Counted from the stretch's first letter, positions 25,940 through 35,462 are shown. The stretch is 64,000 nucleotides of DNA from Tabrizicola piscis (GCF_003940805.1 NZ_CP034328.1:1842001-1906000), one strand, 5' to 3'. Numbers and translations: made by a program. Notes: generated by a model not told the origin, from the letters alone.

Positions 25940-26811
25940 ACGCGTGACTGGCGGGCGGCTTGCCAGGCTGACAACAGCCCGGCAGCCGCAATCCCGGCCA
26001 TGCCGACAAACCCCAGCGCGTCCGGCACCTGCCGAAACACCAGCGCGCCCAGCACGGTGGCAAAGGCGATGTGCATGTAGTTGACCGGGGCAAGCGTCGC
26101 CGCCGGGGCCTCACGGTAGGCGGCGGTGAACATCAGATGCCCGGCCGTTGCCAAGGCGCCCAGCGCGACCATCAGCCCGGCATCCATGGCACCCGGCAAC
26201 AGCGGGGGCGGCAGGGCCAGAGCCACCGCGACAAAGACGATGGTGCCGACAAGGGCGGTGTGGAACATCAGCGCCATCGTCGTCTCCGTCCGCGCCAGCG
26301 CCCGCGTCAACAGATAATACCCGGTCGCCAGAACCGCATTGCCCAGCGCCAGACCGACACCCATGGGATCAAGCCCGCTGCCCGGCCGCGCCACCAGCAG
26401 CACCCCGGCAAAGCCAAGTCCCGCGCCGACCCAGCCAAGGACGCTGACCCTTTCGCCCAGCACAGGACCCGAGGCCAGCATCACCAGAACCGGCGCGATG
26501 TAGATGATCGCCACCGTTTCCGCCACCGGCAGCACCCGCAACGCCAGCAGCATGGTGATCGACGCCGAGGCGAGGCACAGCCCGCGCAGGATGACCAACC
26601 CGCTGCGATCTGTCTTCCACAGCGCCGCTCCGTGGCGGGGCAGCATGACGGCAGCCACAATGGCAAGGTTGATCGCATAGCGCGCGGCAAGGATCAGCGT
26701 GGCCGCGTACAGCAGCGCCAGATGCTTGCCCAACGTATCCGCCACCGCGAACAGGAAGGTCGCCGCGATCACAAGGGCGACCCCGCGCATCGGTCTGCCT
26801 GTGCCGCCCAT
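25936..26811 (-). CDS. DMT-superfamily (EamA) transporter
   Basis: A 291-residue, ten-helix protein with two EamA repeats: VLGERVSVLGWVGAGLGFAG with LLVARPGSG in the first, and LVFRQVPDALGFVGMAGIAA in the second. MRGVALVIAATFLFAVADTL is the first helix, so ATG 26790 is an alternative start to 26811. The substrate is unknown. It is the third DMT transporter of the window and is not in an obvious operon. Confidence 0.85.
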   Translation of the reverse strand: MGGTGRPMRGVALVIAATFLFAVADTLGKHLALLYAATLILAARYAINLAIVAAVMLPRHGAALWKTDRSGLVILRGLCLASASITMLLALRVLPVAETVAIIYIAPVLVMLASGPVLGERVSVLGWVGAGLGFAGVLLVARPGSGLDPMGVGLALGNAVLATGYYLLTRALARTETTMALMFHTALVGTIVFVAVALALPPPLLPGAMDAGLMVALGALATAGHLMFTAAYREAPAATLAPVNYMHIAFATVLGALVFRQVPDALGFVGMAGIAAAGLLSAWQAARQSRV

Positions 26812-26882
26812 CCTGACCGTCCTTCCTGCCTGCGTCGGCAGACCCTAGGCTGGAACCCTGCAACCCTGAACCCCGAAAACGA

Positions 26883-26914
26883 ACGGCCCGCGGGGGGAGG
26901 ATCCCGCGGGCCGT
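26883..26914 (-). terminator. rho-independent terminator after amtB
   Basis: A perfect 12-bp stem, ACGGCCCGCGGG (26883-26894) and CCCGCGGGCCGT (26903-26914), with an 8-base loop. On the minus strand it is followed by TCGTTTTC. It lies 45 bp beyond the amtB stop. Confidence 0.8.
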
Positions 26915-26959
26915 CGTCTTGCAGTTCCGGGCCGGGAGGAGGTGGCCCGTCACCGATCC

Positions 26960-28327
26960 TTAGCTGTGGTAGGCTTGCTCGCCATGCGTGGTCAGGTCCA
27001 GACCTTGGCGTTCAGTGTCCGCATCCACCCGCAGGCCGATCGTCGCGTCAATCGCCTTGAACAGGACGTAGGACACGACACCCGACCAGACGATGGTGAT
27101 CAGCACGCCTTCGATCTGGATCCAAAGCTGCGCCATCATCGCATAGTCGTCGCCCTTGACCCCGCCGAAAGCCGCGGCCGAGAAGACGCCGGTCAGCACC
27201 GCACCGATGATCCCGCCGATGCCGTGGATGCCAAAGACGTCCAGGCTGTCGTCGTACTGCATCTTCTGCTTCACCACGGTGACGAAGAAGTAGCAGCCCG
27301 CCGAAGCGATCACGCCAAGGGCAATCGCGCCCATCGGGCCGATGGTGCCACAAGCCGGGGTGATGGCGACAAGACCCGCCACCATGCCCGAAGCCGCACC
27401 CAGCATCGACGCCTTGCCGCGCTGGATCCCTTCAAGACCCGCCCAGGCCAGCGTCGCCGCAGCCGTTGCGATGAAGGTGTTGATCATCGCCAGCGTGGCA
27501 CCGCCGTTCGCCTCAAGGTTCGAACCGACGTTGAAGCCGAACCAGCCGACCCACAGCATCGACGCGCCCACCATGGTCAGCACCATCGAATGCGGGGCCA
27601 TGTTGTCCTTGCCGTAGCCGACCCGCTTGCCGATCACGATGCAACCAACCAGCGCCGCGATCCCGGCGTTGATGTGGACAACCGTGCCGCCGGCAAAGTC
27701 GATGGCGCCCTTGGCGAAGAGATAGCCGTTGGCATCCCAGACCATATGCGCGATCGGGAAGTACGAGAACGTACCCCACAGGACCGAAAAGATCAGGACG
27801 GCCTTGAACTTCACCCGCTCGGCGAAGGCGCCGATGATCAGCGCCGGCGTGATGGCCGCAAAGGTCATCTGGAAGGCGATGAACAGATATTCCGGAATGA
27901 CGTATCCGGCGCTGAACGTGGCCGCCATGCTGTCGGCATTGACGCCCGCAAGGAACAGCTTGCCCGTGCCGCCCCACCAGGGGCTCGTCGACCCGCCGAA
28001 CGAGAAGGAATAGCCGTAGACGACCCAGACGATCATCATCACGCAGGCGATGACGGTGGTCTGCATCAGGATCGACAGCATGTTCTTCGACCGGACGAGG
28101 CCGCCGTAGAACAGCGCCAGACCCGGGATGGTCATGAACAGGACAAGGACGGTCGAAACCATCATCCAGCTCACGTCACCCTTGTCCATCACGGGGACGA
28201 CTTCGGCCACAACCTCGGTCGCGGCTTCCGCTGTCTCGGCGGTCGCTTCCTGCGCCCAGGCAGGCAGGCTGGCAAACAGCGACGCACCCAGCGCGCCGAA
28301 GCCAGAAAGTTTCATCACATTGCTCAT
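26960..28327 (-). CDS. amtB: ammonium transporter
   Basis: AmtB (455 residues) forms trimeric ammonium channels in the inner membrane. A signal peptide (ending PAWAQ) and an acidic segment precede eleven helices. Signature motifs are VLFMTIPGLALFYGGLVRSKN, the first pore His in YFPIAHMVWD and the second in FGIHGIGGIIGAVLTG, and GAFAERVKFKA. ATG 28327 begins MSNVMKLSG. The gene follows glnK by 28 bp, the usual pair: GlnK blocks AmtB when nitrogen is ample. A strong terminator follows. Confidence 0.96.
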   Translation of the reverse strand: MSNVMKLSGFGALGASLFASLPAWAQEATAETAEAATEVVAEVVPVMDKGDVSWMMVSTVLVLFMTIPGLALFYGGLVRSKNMLSILMQTTVIACVMMIVWVVYGYSFSFGGSTSPWWGGTGKLFLAGVNADSMAATFSAGYVIPEYLFIAFQMTFAAITPALIIGAFAERVKFKAVLIFSVLWGTFSYFPIAHMVWDANGYLFAKGAIDFAGGTVVHINAGIAALVGCIVIGKRVGYGKDNMAPHSMVLTMVGASMLWVGWFGFNVGSNLEANGGATLAMINTFIATAAATLAWAGLEGIQRGKASMLGAASGMVAGLVAITPACGTIGPMGAIALGVIASAGCYFFVTVVKQKMQYDDSLDVFGIHGIGGIIGAVLTGVFSAAAFGGVKGDDYAMMAQLWIQIEGVLITIVWSGVVSYVLFKAIDATIGLRVDADTERQGLDLTTHGEQAYHS

Positions 28328-28355
28328 TTCGGTGAATTCCCCTTCCCCACGCGCG

Positions 28356-28694
28356 TCAGAGCGCATCGTCATCGGTTTCGCCGGTGCGCACCCGCACGGC
28401 ATGCTCTACGTCGAGGACGAAAACTTTTCCGTCGCCGATCTTGTCGGTCTTGGCCGTCTTCTGGATGGTCGCGACAACCTGATCGGACAGCGCATCGCTG
28501 ACGACGATCTCCAGCCGGACTTTCGGCACGAAGTTCACGGCATATTCGGCACCGCGGTAGATTTCGGTATGGCCCGACTGGCTGCCAAAGCCTTTGATCT
28601 CGGTCACCATCATGCCGCGCACGCCGATGGCGGTCAGTGCTTCACGGACCTCCTCCAGCTTGAATGGCTTGATTGCTGCAATGATGAGCTTCAC
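28356..28694 (-). CDS. glnK: nitrogen regulatory protein PII
   Basis: A 112-residue PII protein, a trimeric sensor of ATP, 2-oxoglutarate and nitrogen status. The start MKLIIAAIKPFKLEEVREAL, the T-loop GHTEIYRGAEY with uridylylation site Tyr51, and the C-terminal GKVFVLDVEHAVRVRTGE are all intact. Linkage to amtB marks it as the GlnK type. No NtrC/sigma-54 promoter with correct spacing was found upstream. Confidence 0.95.
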   Translation of the reverse strand: MKLIIAAIKPFKLEEVREALTAIGVRGMMVTEIKGFGSQSGHTEIYRGAEYAVNFVPKVRLEIVVSDALSDQVVATIQKTAKTDKIGDGKVFVLDVEHAVRVRTGETDDDAL

Positions 28695-28974
28695 GTTCTT
28701 CCCCTTTTCGTCATGGCAGGCACCCTGGGGCGGGACCCTCGATTGCGATCACGCCGGGCAATGCAGGTGCAGCACAAGCCAAGGGGTACGCCTTGCCGTC
28801 TGGTTTTCAGGCATTTTGCACAATTTTTGCACTTAAAGGTTAATATGCTTAATTTTTGGGCGCGATTAGAAGCCGAATCGTCCTGACCTGACCTTCGCTT
28901 TCCCGCGAAAGCTGTTATCTTGGCGGTCAATCGGGCCGGAAAACGGTCATCGTCAGCAGTGGCGGGCAGCAGGC
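28695..28974. promoter_or_regulatory. divergent control region between glnK and the PBP1A gene
   Basis: A 280-bp region without genes, containing the promoters of glnK (minus) and the penicillin-binding protein (plus). A direct repeat TTTTGCAC occurs at 28814 and 28825, 11 bp apart, in an AT-rich patch. This could be a site for a regulator that binds one-turn repeats. Confidence 0.35.
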
Positions 28975-31260
28975 ATGGCAACATCGAACCGGGGGCGCGG
29001 CTCCCTTGTCGCGGACAGACGGTATTCCTCGGGCAGCGCAAAGGCGTCGTCCGGCGGCCCGCGCAAACCTGCGCCGCCGAAATCTCCGCGCAAGCCGTCC
29101 TCCCCGCGCAGACCCCGCCGCCAGCATGGGCTGATCCTTGGCAGCATCCTGTTTGTCTGGCGCGCGATCTGGGCGCTGGCCTGGCGGGCCACGGCCATTG
29201 GCGCGCTCGTGCTGGCGGGGATCGTCTTCTACTTCTACGCCCAGCTTCCCCCGGTGGCCGACCTGATCGACGGCCGCGCCCGCGGGTCGGTGACCATGCT
29301 GGACCGCGAGGGAAAGACCTTCGCCTGGCGCGGCGAAACCTTTGGCGTCATCGCGGCCGACACCGTCTCGCCCTACCTGCACAACGCCGTCGTCGCGACG
29401 GAAGACAAGCGGTACTACTGGCATTTCGGCATCTCGCCCCGGGGCATCGCCAGCGCCATCCGCATCAACCTGTCCGAAGGCCGCGGCCCGCTGGAAGGCA
29501 ACGGCGGCTCGACCATCACCCAGCAGGTGGCAAAACTTCTGTGCCTTGGCGTCGCCTATGACGCCACCCAGTGGAAGTCCGAGGCCGATTATGAACGCGA
29601 CTGCCGTCAGGGCGGCATCTGGCGCAAGCTGAAGGAAGTGCCCTTCTCCATGGCGATGGAGGCCAAATACACCAAGGAAGAGATCCTCACGATCTACTTC
29701 AACCGCGCCTACCTTGGTGCCGGCGCCCGCGGGTTTGAGGCCGCCGCCCAGCGCTATTTCGGAAAATCTGCCAAGGACGTCACCCCCGCCGAGGCCGCCA
29801 TGCTGGCAGGCCTGCTGAAAGCCCCCTCCACCTTCGCGCCCACCGCCAGCATGGACCGCGCCCGCAGCCGCGCCGCGGTCGTCATCGGCCTGATGGAGGA
29901 TCAGGGCTACCTCACCGCCGCCGAGGCGGAAGAAGCCCGCCAGAACCCCGCCCGCCTGTCCGAGGCCGCCAAGCAGAACTCCGGCGGTTACTTCGCCGAC
30001 TGGGTTATGGAGACGACACCCGACTACCTTGCCCGTGACACGACCGAAGATGTCATCATCGAAACGACGCTGGATCAGGCCCTGCAGAAAAAGGCCGAGG
30101 AAGCGCTGGCCTGGGTGTTCGAAAACAAGGTCAAGGCAGGCTCCAAGGCCCAAGCCGCGATTGTGGTGATGAGCGCGGATGGCGCCGTCCGCGCCATGGT
30201 GGGCGGGCGCAACATCCCCAACGCGGGCGACTTCAACCGCGCGACGCAGGCCCTGCGGCAGACCGGGTCCACCTTCAAGCCCTTCATCTATGCCGTGGCG
30301 ATGGATCTGGGCTACAGCCCCTTCGACTATGTCGAAGACACGCCGCTTTGCCTTTACACCGCCGGTTCGGGCGACTGGTGCCCGCAGAACTATGACCGCG
30401 AATTCAAGGGCCAGATCACCCTGACCCAGGCGCTGGCCGAAAGCCGCAACATCCCGGCCGTCCGGGTGTCCGAGGCTGTGGGCCGCGATCTGGTCAAGCA
30501 GGTGGCCACCGACTTTGGCCTCGCGCAGAACTTCGCCGACGGCCCGGCGCTGGCGCTGGGTGTGTCGGAATCCACGCTGATCGACATGACCGGCGCTTTC
30601 GCCGGCATCCTGAACGGCGGATCCTCCGTCACCCCATACGGCCTGAGCGCGCTGAAGCTGAAGGGCGAGGATGAGGAACTGTTCGGCGCCGGCGGCGGGA
30701 TCGGGGAACGGGTGATCTCGGAAAACGCGGCCCGCGCGCTGACCTACATGATGCATGAAGTGCTGCAGTCCGGCACCGGTGGCCGCGCGCGGCTGGATGA
30801 CCGACAGGCCGCCGGCAAGACCGGCACCACCCAAAGCGCGCGGGATGCGTGGTTCGTGGGCTTCACGGCCGATTATGTGGTCGGCGTCTGGATGGGCTAT
30901 GACGACAACAGCCCGCTGACCGGGGTCACCGGCGGCGGCTTGCCGGCCGAAATCTGGCACGAGGTGATGGTCCGCGTGAACGACGGCCTGCCGGCCCGGC
31001 CGCTCAACATGGACTTTGGCCCTTCCAGCCAGACGCCCTTGCCCCCGGGCGTGGATGGCGGTGGCGCCGTCGCCCCCGAGGATGTGCCCTACTTCGACGA
31101 TCCAACCGCCCCGGCTTACGACAGCGTCTACATCGACCCCGTCACGGGCGAGGCGATCCCGGTCTACGACGGCCCGCCCCAACCGGGGTCAGAGCGGCTT
31201 GGACCCGTCGACAACGGCCTTGCCGGACAGGTTGAGGATTTGCTTGGCATCGGGAACTGA
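28975..31260 (+). CDS. penicillin-binding protein 1A family (bifunctional transglycosylase/transpeptidase)
   Basis: A 761-residue class A PBP that polymerises and cross-links peptidoglycan. A basic, Pro/Ser-rich cytoplasmic tail (1-50) precedes one membrane helix (about 65-90). The GT51 domain holds catalytic Glu143 in VVATEDKRYY and GGSTITQQVAK. The transpeptidase has Ser432 in TGSTFKPF, SRN and KTGTT. A Pro/Asp-rich C-tail of about 80 residues follows. The Cys-containing segment LCLGVAYDATQWKSEADYER in the GT domain is an insertion also found in related alphaproteobacterial PBPs, as far as I recall. It stands alone. Confidence 0.94.
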   Translation: MATSNRGRGSLVADRRYSSGSAKASSGGPRKPAPPKSPRKPSSPRRPRRQHGLILGSILFVWRAIWALAWRATAIGALVLAGIVFYFYAQLPPVADLIDGRARGSVTMLDREGKTFAWRGETFGVIAADTVSPYLHNAVVATEDKRYYWHFGISPRGIASAIRINLSEGRGPLEGNGGSTITQQVAKLLCLGVAYDATQWKSEADYERDCRQGGIWRKLKEVPFSMAMEAKYTKEEILTIYFNRAYLGAGARGFEAAAQRYFGKSAKDVTPAEAAMLAGLLKAPSTFAPTASMDRARSRAAVVIGLMEDQGYLTAAEAEEARQNPARLSEAAKQNSGGYFADWVMETTPDYLARDTTEDVIIETTLDQALQKKAEEALAWVFENKVKAGSKAQAAIVVMSADGAVRAMVGGRNIPNAGDFNRATQALRQTGSTFKPFIYAVAMDLGYSPFDYVEDTPLCLYTAGSGDWCPQNYDREFKGQITLTQALAESRNIPAVRVSEAVGRDLVKQVATDFGLAQNFADGPALALGVSESTLIDMTGAFAGILNGGSSVTPYGLSALKLKGEDEELFGAGGGIGERVISENAARALTYMMHEVLQSGTGGRARLDDRQAAGKTGTTQSARDAWFVGFTADYVVGVWMGYDDNSPLTGVTGGGLPAEIWHEVMVRVNDGLPARPLNMDFGPSSQTPLPPGVDGGGAVAPEDVPYFDDPTAPAYDSVYIDPVTGEAIPVYDGPPQPGSERLGPVDNGLAGQVEDLLGIGN

Positions 31261-31331
31261 GGTTGACGTAAGAGGACCTCGCTTCCCTCTCCTTGCATTG
31301 ACGAAATTGTGATTTACTTGAAGCTGGCTAT

Positions 31332-32402
31332 GTGGCTTTTGTCCGTGGTCGGCCCTTCCGGGCGCACAGTGGGAATCCGTCTGCCATGGTTGCTGCCGAT
31401 CCTGACTTTTCAATATTCGTCGACATGCCCGCGTCGGTCATGGTGCTGGACCGTGACCTGAAATACGTCGCGGCAAGCCGGATGTACCTTGCTACCGTCG
31501 GGCTTGAGATGGCCGATCTCAAAGGGCGCATGATCTTCGACATCTTCCCCGAGATTGAAGAGCGTCGCAAACCGCTGGAACAGTCGATGCGCCGGGCTCT
31601 TGCCGGTGAAGGCAACGGCATCGACCGCCTTTACTATGCCATCCCTGACCCGGACGACAGAACCGTCCTGATGGATTCGTGGTGGCGCTGCCGTCACAAT
31701 CCGGTGGTCGGGCCGGATGGCAGCGTCAATTACATGATCCAGATCACCGAAAACATTTCGGATCTGATCCGCACCGAAAACATGCGCAACGCCATCGCGC
31801 ATGAAATGCAGCATCGCGTCGGCAATCTGCTGGCGCTTGTACAGATCGTGGCCCGCCGCACCGCGCAGAATGCCGACTCTCTGAAGGGCTTTCTTGCAAA
31901 GTTCGAAGAACGCATTCAATCGATGTCGCGGACCCATTCCTATCTTGTCGGCAGCAACTGGAACAGGATGTCTCTGCACGAGATTGTCACGCGCCAGCTT
32001 GACCAGGAACGCGAAGATCGCGCCAACAAGATCACGATCAGCGGTCCCGAAATCCTGCTGGATGCCAGCGATGCCCAGATGCTTTCGATGGCCATACACG
32101 AGCTGACGACCAACTCGCTCAAATACGGCGCTTTGCAGGGCGGTGACGGGCGGTTGGATGTAAGGTGGTCAGACCACAATCTGAACGGTTTCAAATTCTG
32201 CTGGATCGAAAGTGACGTCAAAACAATTGTGCCGTCAGACCGGACAGGCTTTGGCTCGATGATCCTTGATACCATCGTTCCCGCGCAGCTGCGCGCACTG
32301 GCGCAGCGGAAACTGGGGCAGGACGGCCTACGATATGAGCTGACGGTTGCGGAACGCACACCGTCAGCCCACGCACCGGTATTGCAGGTGGATCAGGCTT
32401 AA
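31332..32402 (+). CDS. PAS-HWE family sensor histidine kinase
   Basis: A 356-residue soluble kinase. A PAS domain (about 25-145; MPASVMVLDRDLKYVAASRM, ending MIQITENISD) is followed by an HWE-type domain with HEMQHRVGNLLALVQIVARR, where His161 is the likely phospho-acceptor, N-box HELTTNSLKYGAL, and the defining Trp-X-Glu in FCWIESD. HWE kinases are common in alphaproteobacteria in light, redox or general stress signalling. There is no response regulator next to it. ATG 31386 is another possible start. Its stop shares TTAA with the mlaC stop on the other strand. Confidence 0.9.
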   Translation: MAFVRGRPFRAHSGNPSAMVAADPDFSIFVDMPASVMVLDRDLKYVAASRMYLATVGLEMADLKGRMIFDIFPEIEERRKPLEQSMRRALAGEGNGIDRLYYAIPDPDDRTVLMDSWWRCRHNPVVGPDGSVNYMIQITENISDLIRTENMRNAIAHEMQHRVGNLLALVQIVARRTAQNADSLKGFLAKFEERIQSMSRTHSYLVGSNWNRMSLHEIVTRQLDQEREDRANKITISGPEILLDASDAQMLSMAIHELTTNSLKYGALQGGDGRLDVRWSDHNLNGFKFCWIESDVKTIVPSDRTGFGSMILDTIVPAQLRALAQRKLGQDGLRYELTVAERTPSAHAPVLQVDQA

Positions 32403-33007
32403 AGCTTGGCCATATCCGTGATCAGCCGGTCAAGATCACCGCCGCGCTGGTCCAAAAGCGCACCAATCTCGGTCCGTTCCGAGGCCAGCATGTTCACGCC
32501 TTCGATGATGATGTTGAAAAACAGGCTCTTGCCCGCCTTGTCGCTGACGTGCCAGCGCACTTCGAAGGGCGCCTCACCGCTCAGGTAGGCCGTGGTGATC
32601 ACCTCGTAATAGCTTTTCAGCGCCTTGGCGTCGTTCACCTCGATCCGCCCGCCGATGAATTCGCGGAAGCGGCGGCCGTACTTGCGGCTGATGTAGCCCT
32701 GAAACGCCTTGGTAAAGCCGGACATCTGCGCTTTTGACGCTTGCCGCGCCGCCGGTCCAAGGGCCGACCGGGCAATGGTCGGCACATCGGCATAGCGGGC
32801 GAACAGTTTCTCGAAATCACCCAGCATGGCGGATTCGCCCTTGCCCGAGCTGATGATGCTGTTGATGTCGGCGACCGTCTTGTCGACCAGCGCGCGCGCC
32901 TGATCCACGGTCAGCGCCATTGCCCCCCGGGGCAAGGCAAGCGTGGCCAGACCGGCGACCAGACCCGCGGCAAACGCGCGGCGCGACAGGAAAATGTCAT
33001 TCGGCAT
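32399..33007 (-). CDS. mlaC: MlaC-type phospholipid-binding periplasmic protein
   Basis: MlaC (202 residues) shuttles phospholipids between MlaA in the outer membrane and the MlaFEDB complex. It has a twin-arginine-like signal sequence (SRRAFAAGLVAGLATLALP) and the Ttg2 domain with FEKLFARYADVPTIARSALGP, GYISRKYGRRFREF and FNIIIEGVNMLASERTEIG. ATG 33007 overlaps the end of mlaA by eleven bases, so the two are translated together. The mlaFED genes are not in the window. Confidence 0.92.
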   Translation of the reverse strand: MPNDIFLSRRAFAAGLVAGLATLALPRGAMALTVDQARALVDKTVADINSIISSGKGESAMLGDFEKLFARYADVPTIARSALGPAARQASKAQMSGFTKAFQGYISRKYGRRFREFIGGRIEVNDAKALKSYYEVITTAYLSGEAPFEVRWHVSDKAGKSLFFNIIIEGVNMLASERTEIGALLDQRGGDLDRLITDMAKL

Positions 33008-33773
33008 AGGGATCCTCGTATGGGTCGATGAAACCGTCGTCTTCGGCACCGTCCGCGCTGGCACCACCCTCCTGTCCCAGTTCGAACCGCCGGTTCTGCA
33101 GGTAAAGGAGACGAGCCTGAGCATAGCTGTCTGCACTGTCATATAGAATGGATTCCACGGTTTCCGAGAACCTGTCGCGGTCACCAAGCCGTGAGAAGAC
33201 AGAAATCGCCGTCGCGGCAAGCGCCTCACGCCTCGGCACGGCCAAGGTCACGGGGTTCAGCACGACGTCAACCACAATGCCTGCGGCATCCCGGGCGGTG
33301 GAAGGTCCTGCAAAGGGAAGCTCGACATACACCCCTTCGCCGACGCCCCAGACATGCAGCGTCTCGCCAAAATCGGTGGGCTTGCCAGGCAGACCGATGG
33401 CGGTCGAGGCATCCATCAGACCGCCAAGCCCGGCTGTCAGGTTCACCCCAAGGCGCAGCGTGTTCTGCGCCGCATCCGCCAGCCGCAACTGCAGCAGGTT
33501 GTTGGCAATGTCTCCCGGCAGGTCCAGCGTCGCGGCGACGTTGCCAAAGGCGCGTCTGACCGGCGTCGGCACGATGTTGCCATAGCCTTTCGCGGCCGGT
33601 CCAACCAGCGCCCGATCCAGCCCCCGGTTGAAATCATGCACGCTGCGGTTCGTTGTCTCATAGGGGTCGTTGATCCCGTCCGGCCCCGGCGCACCGGCGC
33701 AGGCAGCCAGGAAAGCCACCGCCACTGCAACCGCCGAATGTCGCGCTGCCCGTTGTGCTGCCCGTGTCACCAT
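32997..33773 (-). CDS. mlaA: MlaA (VacJ) outer-membrane lipoprotein
   Basis: A 258-residue lipoprotein that removes misplaced phospholipids from the outer leaflet of the outer membrane. The lipobox LAACAG ends the signal sequence; DPYETTNRSVHDFNRGLDRAL, GNIVPTPVRRAFGNVAATLD and the pore motif GLPGKPTDFGETLHVWGVGEG follow. ATG 33773 gives a normal lipoprotein signal; GTG 33803 is possible. The acidic C-tail (about 30 residues, Asp/Glu-rich) is longer than in E. coli. It is first in the mlaA-mlaC pair. Confidence 0.92.
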   Translation of the reverse strand: MVTRAAQRAARHSAVAVAVAFLAACAGAPGPDGINDPYETTNRSVHDFNRGLDRALVGPAAKGYGNIVPTPVRRAFGNVAATLDLPGDIANNLLQLRLADAAQNTLRLGVNLTAGLGGLMDASTAIGLPGKPTDFGETLHVWGVGEGVYVELPFAGPSTARDAAGIVVDVVLNPVTLAVPRREALAATAISVFSRLGDRDRFSETVESILYDSADSYAQARLLYLQNRRFELGQEGGASADGAEDDGFIDPYEDPYAE

Positions 33774-34230
33774 CAATGAAATCTTCAGACCCTTCACCGT
33801 CACGTCCCACCATTTGCCAAAGCTAAGCATAGCCCAGCAGGCCGAATGACAAGGCATAAGTGCCGGACTTGCCGATGACAACGGCCAAGCGTGACCGATA
33901 GGTCGCGCATGGCGGGATGACGCCCAAAGACTAAACAGTGGTCAGGGATTCACCGTCAGTGCCCTGGCTTCAGGCTGGAAACCTGGGGCGGCACCGGGCC
34001 GGGCCGCTCCCATGGCCCGCGCAAGACCCGGCAACCGGCAGCGCGGTGCGCCCTGCCACGAAAGCTGGAAACCCTTGCAGCGACGGGCAGGGAAATCCTT
34101 GCCAAAAGCTTAACGCCCGCAAGTCATCTGTTTGTAATCAATGGCTTGCACAAGTGTCCCTGCCGGGGACACCCCTTGCCCCGACGGAACGCCCGGGATA
34201 CCGTCGCCCTCGAACCGAAAGGACACTGCC
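33774..34230. other. 457 bp divergent spacer between mlaA and ridA
   Basis: No convincing frame on either strand. It should hold the mlaA and ridA promoters. No strong hairpin with T-run or clear repeat was noticed. The AAGGA ribosome site of ridA lies at its right end. Confidence 0.4.
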
Positions 34231-34692
34231 ATGCACCCGATTGAAGACCGCCTCAGCAGCCAGGGCGTCACCCTCCCCGCAGCACCGGCCCCGGCGGCCA
34301 ATTACGTGCCGTTTGTCGTGACCGGAAACCTCGTCCACATCTCGGGCCAGATCAGCCAGAACGAATCCGGCCTGATCCTCGGCCGCCTTGGTGAGGATCT
34401 TGCCGTCGAACAGGGCGCAGAAGCCGCCCGGCGCTGCGCCATCTCGATCCTCGCCCAACTGAAGGCCGCCTGCGGCGGCGACTGGAACCGTTTGTCCCGC
34501 GCGGTCAAGCTGGTGGGCTTCGTGAACTCCACCCCCGATTTCACCGACCAACCCAAGGTGATCAACGGCGCCTCCGACTTCCTTGTCGCCGTGCTGGGCG
34601 ACGCAGGCCGCCACGCCCGCTCCGCCGTCTCGGCTGCGTCGCTGCCGTTGGGGGTCGCCGTGGAAATCGAAGCGATATTCGAGCTGAAATGA
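34231..34692 (+). CDS. RidA-family protein
   Basis: A 153-residue YjgF/YER057c/UK114 protein. Members hydrolyse reactive enamine/imine intermediates made by PLP enzymes. The pattern YVPFVVTGNLVHISGQISQN and FVNSTPDFTDQPKVINGASD with SAASLPLGVAVEIEAIFEL is that of the longer RidA subgroup. The canonical substrate Arg of RidA is not obvious at the usual place (LPLG region), so imine deaminase activity is uncertain. AAGGA precedes ATG 34231. It is coupled to the next gene by an ATGA overlap. Confidence 0.88.
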   Translation: MHPIEDRLSSQGVTLPAAPAPAANYVPFVVTGNLVHISGQISQNESGLILGRLGEDLAVEQGAEAARRCAISILAQLKAACGGDWNRLSRAVKLVGFVNSTPDFTDQPKVINGASDFLVAVLGDAGRHARSAVSAASLPLGVAVEIEAIFELK

Positions 34693-35462
34693 CCCGCACC
34701 CCCCTGCCGCGCGAATTCCTGGACCGCCCGATCGCGCACCGCGCCCTGCATGATCGGACCGCAGGGCGGATCGAGAATTCGCCAGCCGCGATCAGATCGG
34801 CAGTCGAGGCTGGCTACGGGATCGAGATCGACCTCCAGCTTTCCGCCGATGGCGTCCCCATGGTCTTCCACGACGAAACCCTCGACCGCCTGACCGCCGA
34901 GACCGGCCCCGTCGCTGCCCGCACCGCCGCCGACCTGACCCGCATCCGCCTGACCGGTGGCACTGACACCATCCCCACGCTGGCCGATGTCCTGACCCTG
35001 ATCGACGGGCGCGTCCCCCTGCTGATCGAGATCAAGGACCAGTCCCTGACCATGGGTGCCACCGACGGCCGGCTTGAGGCGGCAACGGCGGCGGCCTTGC
35101 AGGCCTACAAGGGCCCGGTCGCTGTCATGTCCTTCAACCCCGCCTCCGTCCACCACATGGCCCGCCATGCCCCAGACATCGCGCGCGGCATCACCACCTC
35201 GGCCTATGACCCAACGGACTGGGCCCCGCTGCCCGAAGCCATCTGCGCCCGCCTGCGCGAGATCCCGGATTATGAGGCAACGTGCGCCAGCTTCGTCAGC
35301 CATGAGGCCGCAGATCTGTCCCGCCCCCGCCTTGCGGAACTGAAAGCCATGGGTGCCACGATCCTGTGCTGGACCATCCGGTCGCCCGAAGATGAGGCAT
35401 TGGCCCGCCACGTCGCCGACAACGTGACCTTCGAAGGCTACCGCGCCGCCTTTCCGGCTTGA
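34689..35462 (+). CDS. glycerophosphodiester phosphodiesterase
   Basis: A 257-residue GDPD-family enzyme that hydrolyses glycerophosphodiesters to glycerol-3-phosphate and an alcohol. The TIM-barrel motifs are IAHRALHDRTAGRIENSPAA with catalytic His, GIEIDLQLSADGVPMVFHDE with metal-binding Glu/Asp and the second His, LLIEIKD and LCWTIRSPEDEA. No signal peptide, so it is cytoplasmic like UgpQ. It overlaps ridA as ATGA. A hairpin follows. Confidence 0.92.
   Translation: MTRTPLPREFLDRPIAHRALHDRTAGRIENSPAAIRSAVEAGYGIEIDLQLSADGVPMVFHDETLDRLTAETGPVAARTAADLTRIRLTGGTDTIPTLADVLTLIDGRVPLLIEIKDQSLTMGATDGRLEAATAAALQAYKGPVAVMSFNPASVHHMARHAPDIARGITTSAYDPTDWAPLPEAICARLREIPDYEATCASFVSHEAADLSRPRLAELKAMGATILCWTIRSPEDEALARHVADNVTFEGYRAAFPA

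Noticed and set aside
28695..28800. Possible sigma-54 promoter before glnK (TTGGC...TGCA on the minus strand)
   Set aside because: The GG-to-GC distance is two bases too short for a sigma-54 site.
28927..31182. 751-codon minus-strand frame opposite the PBP1A gene
   Set aside because: It is the antisense of a clear PBP1A gene; Gly/His/Val-rich text with no motifs, a product of high-GC codon bias.
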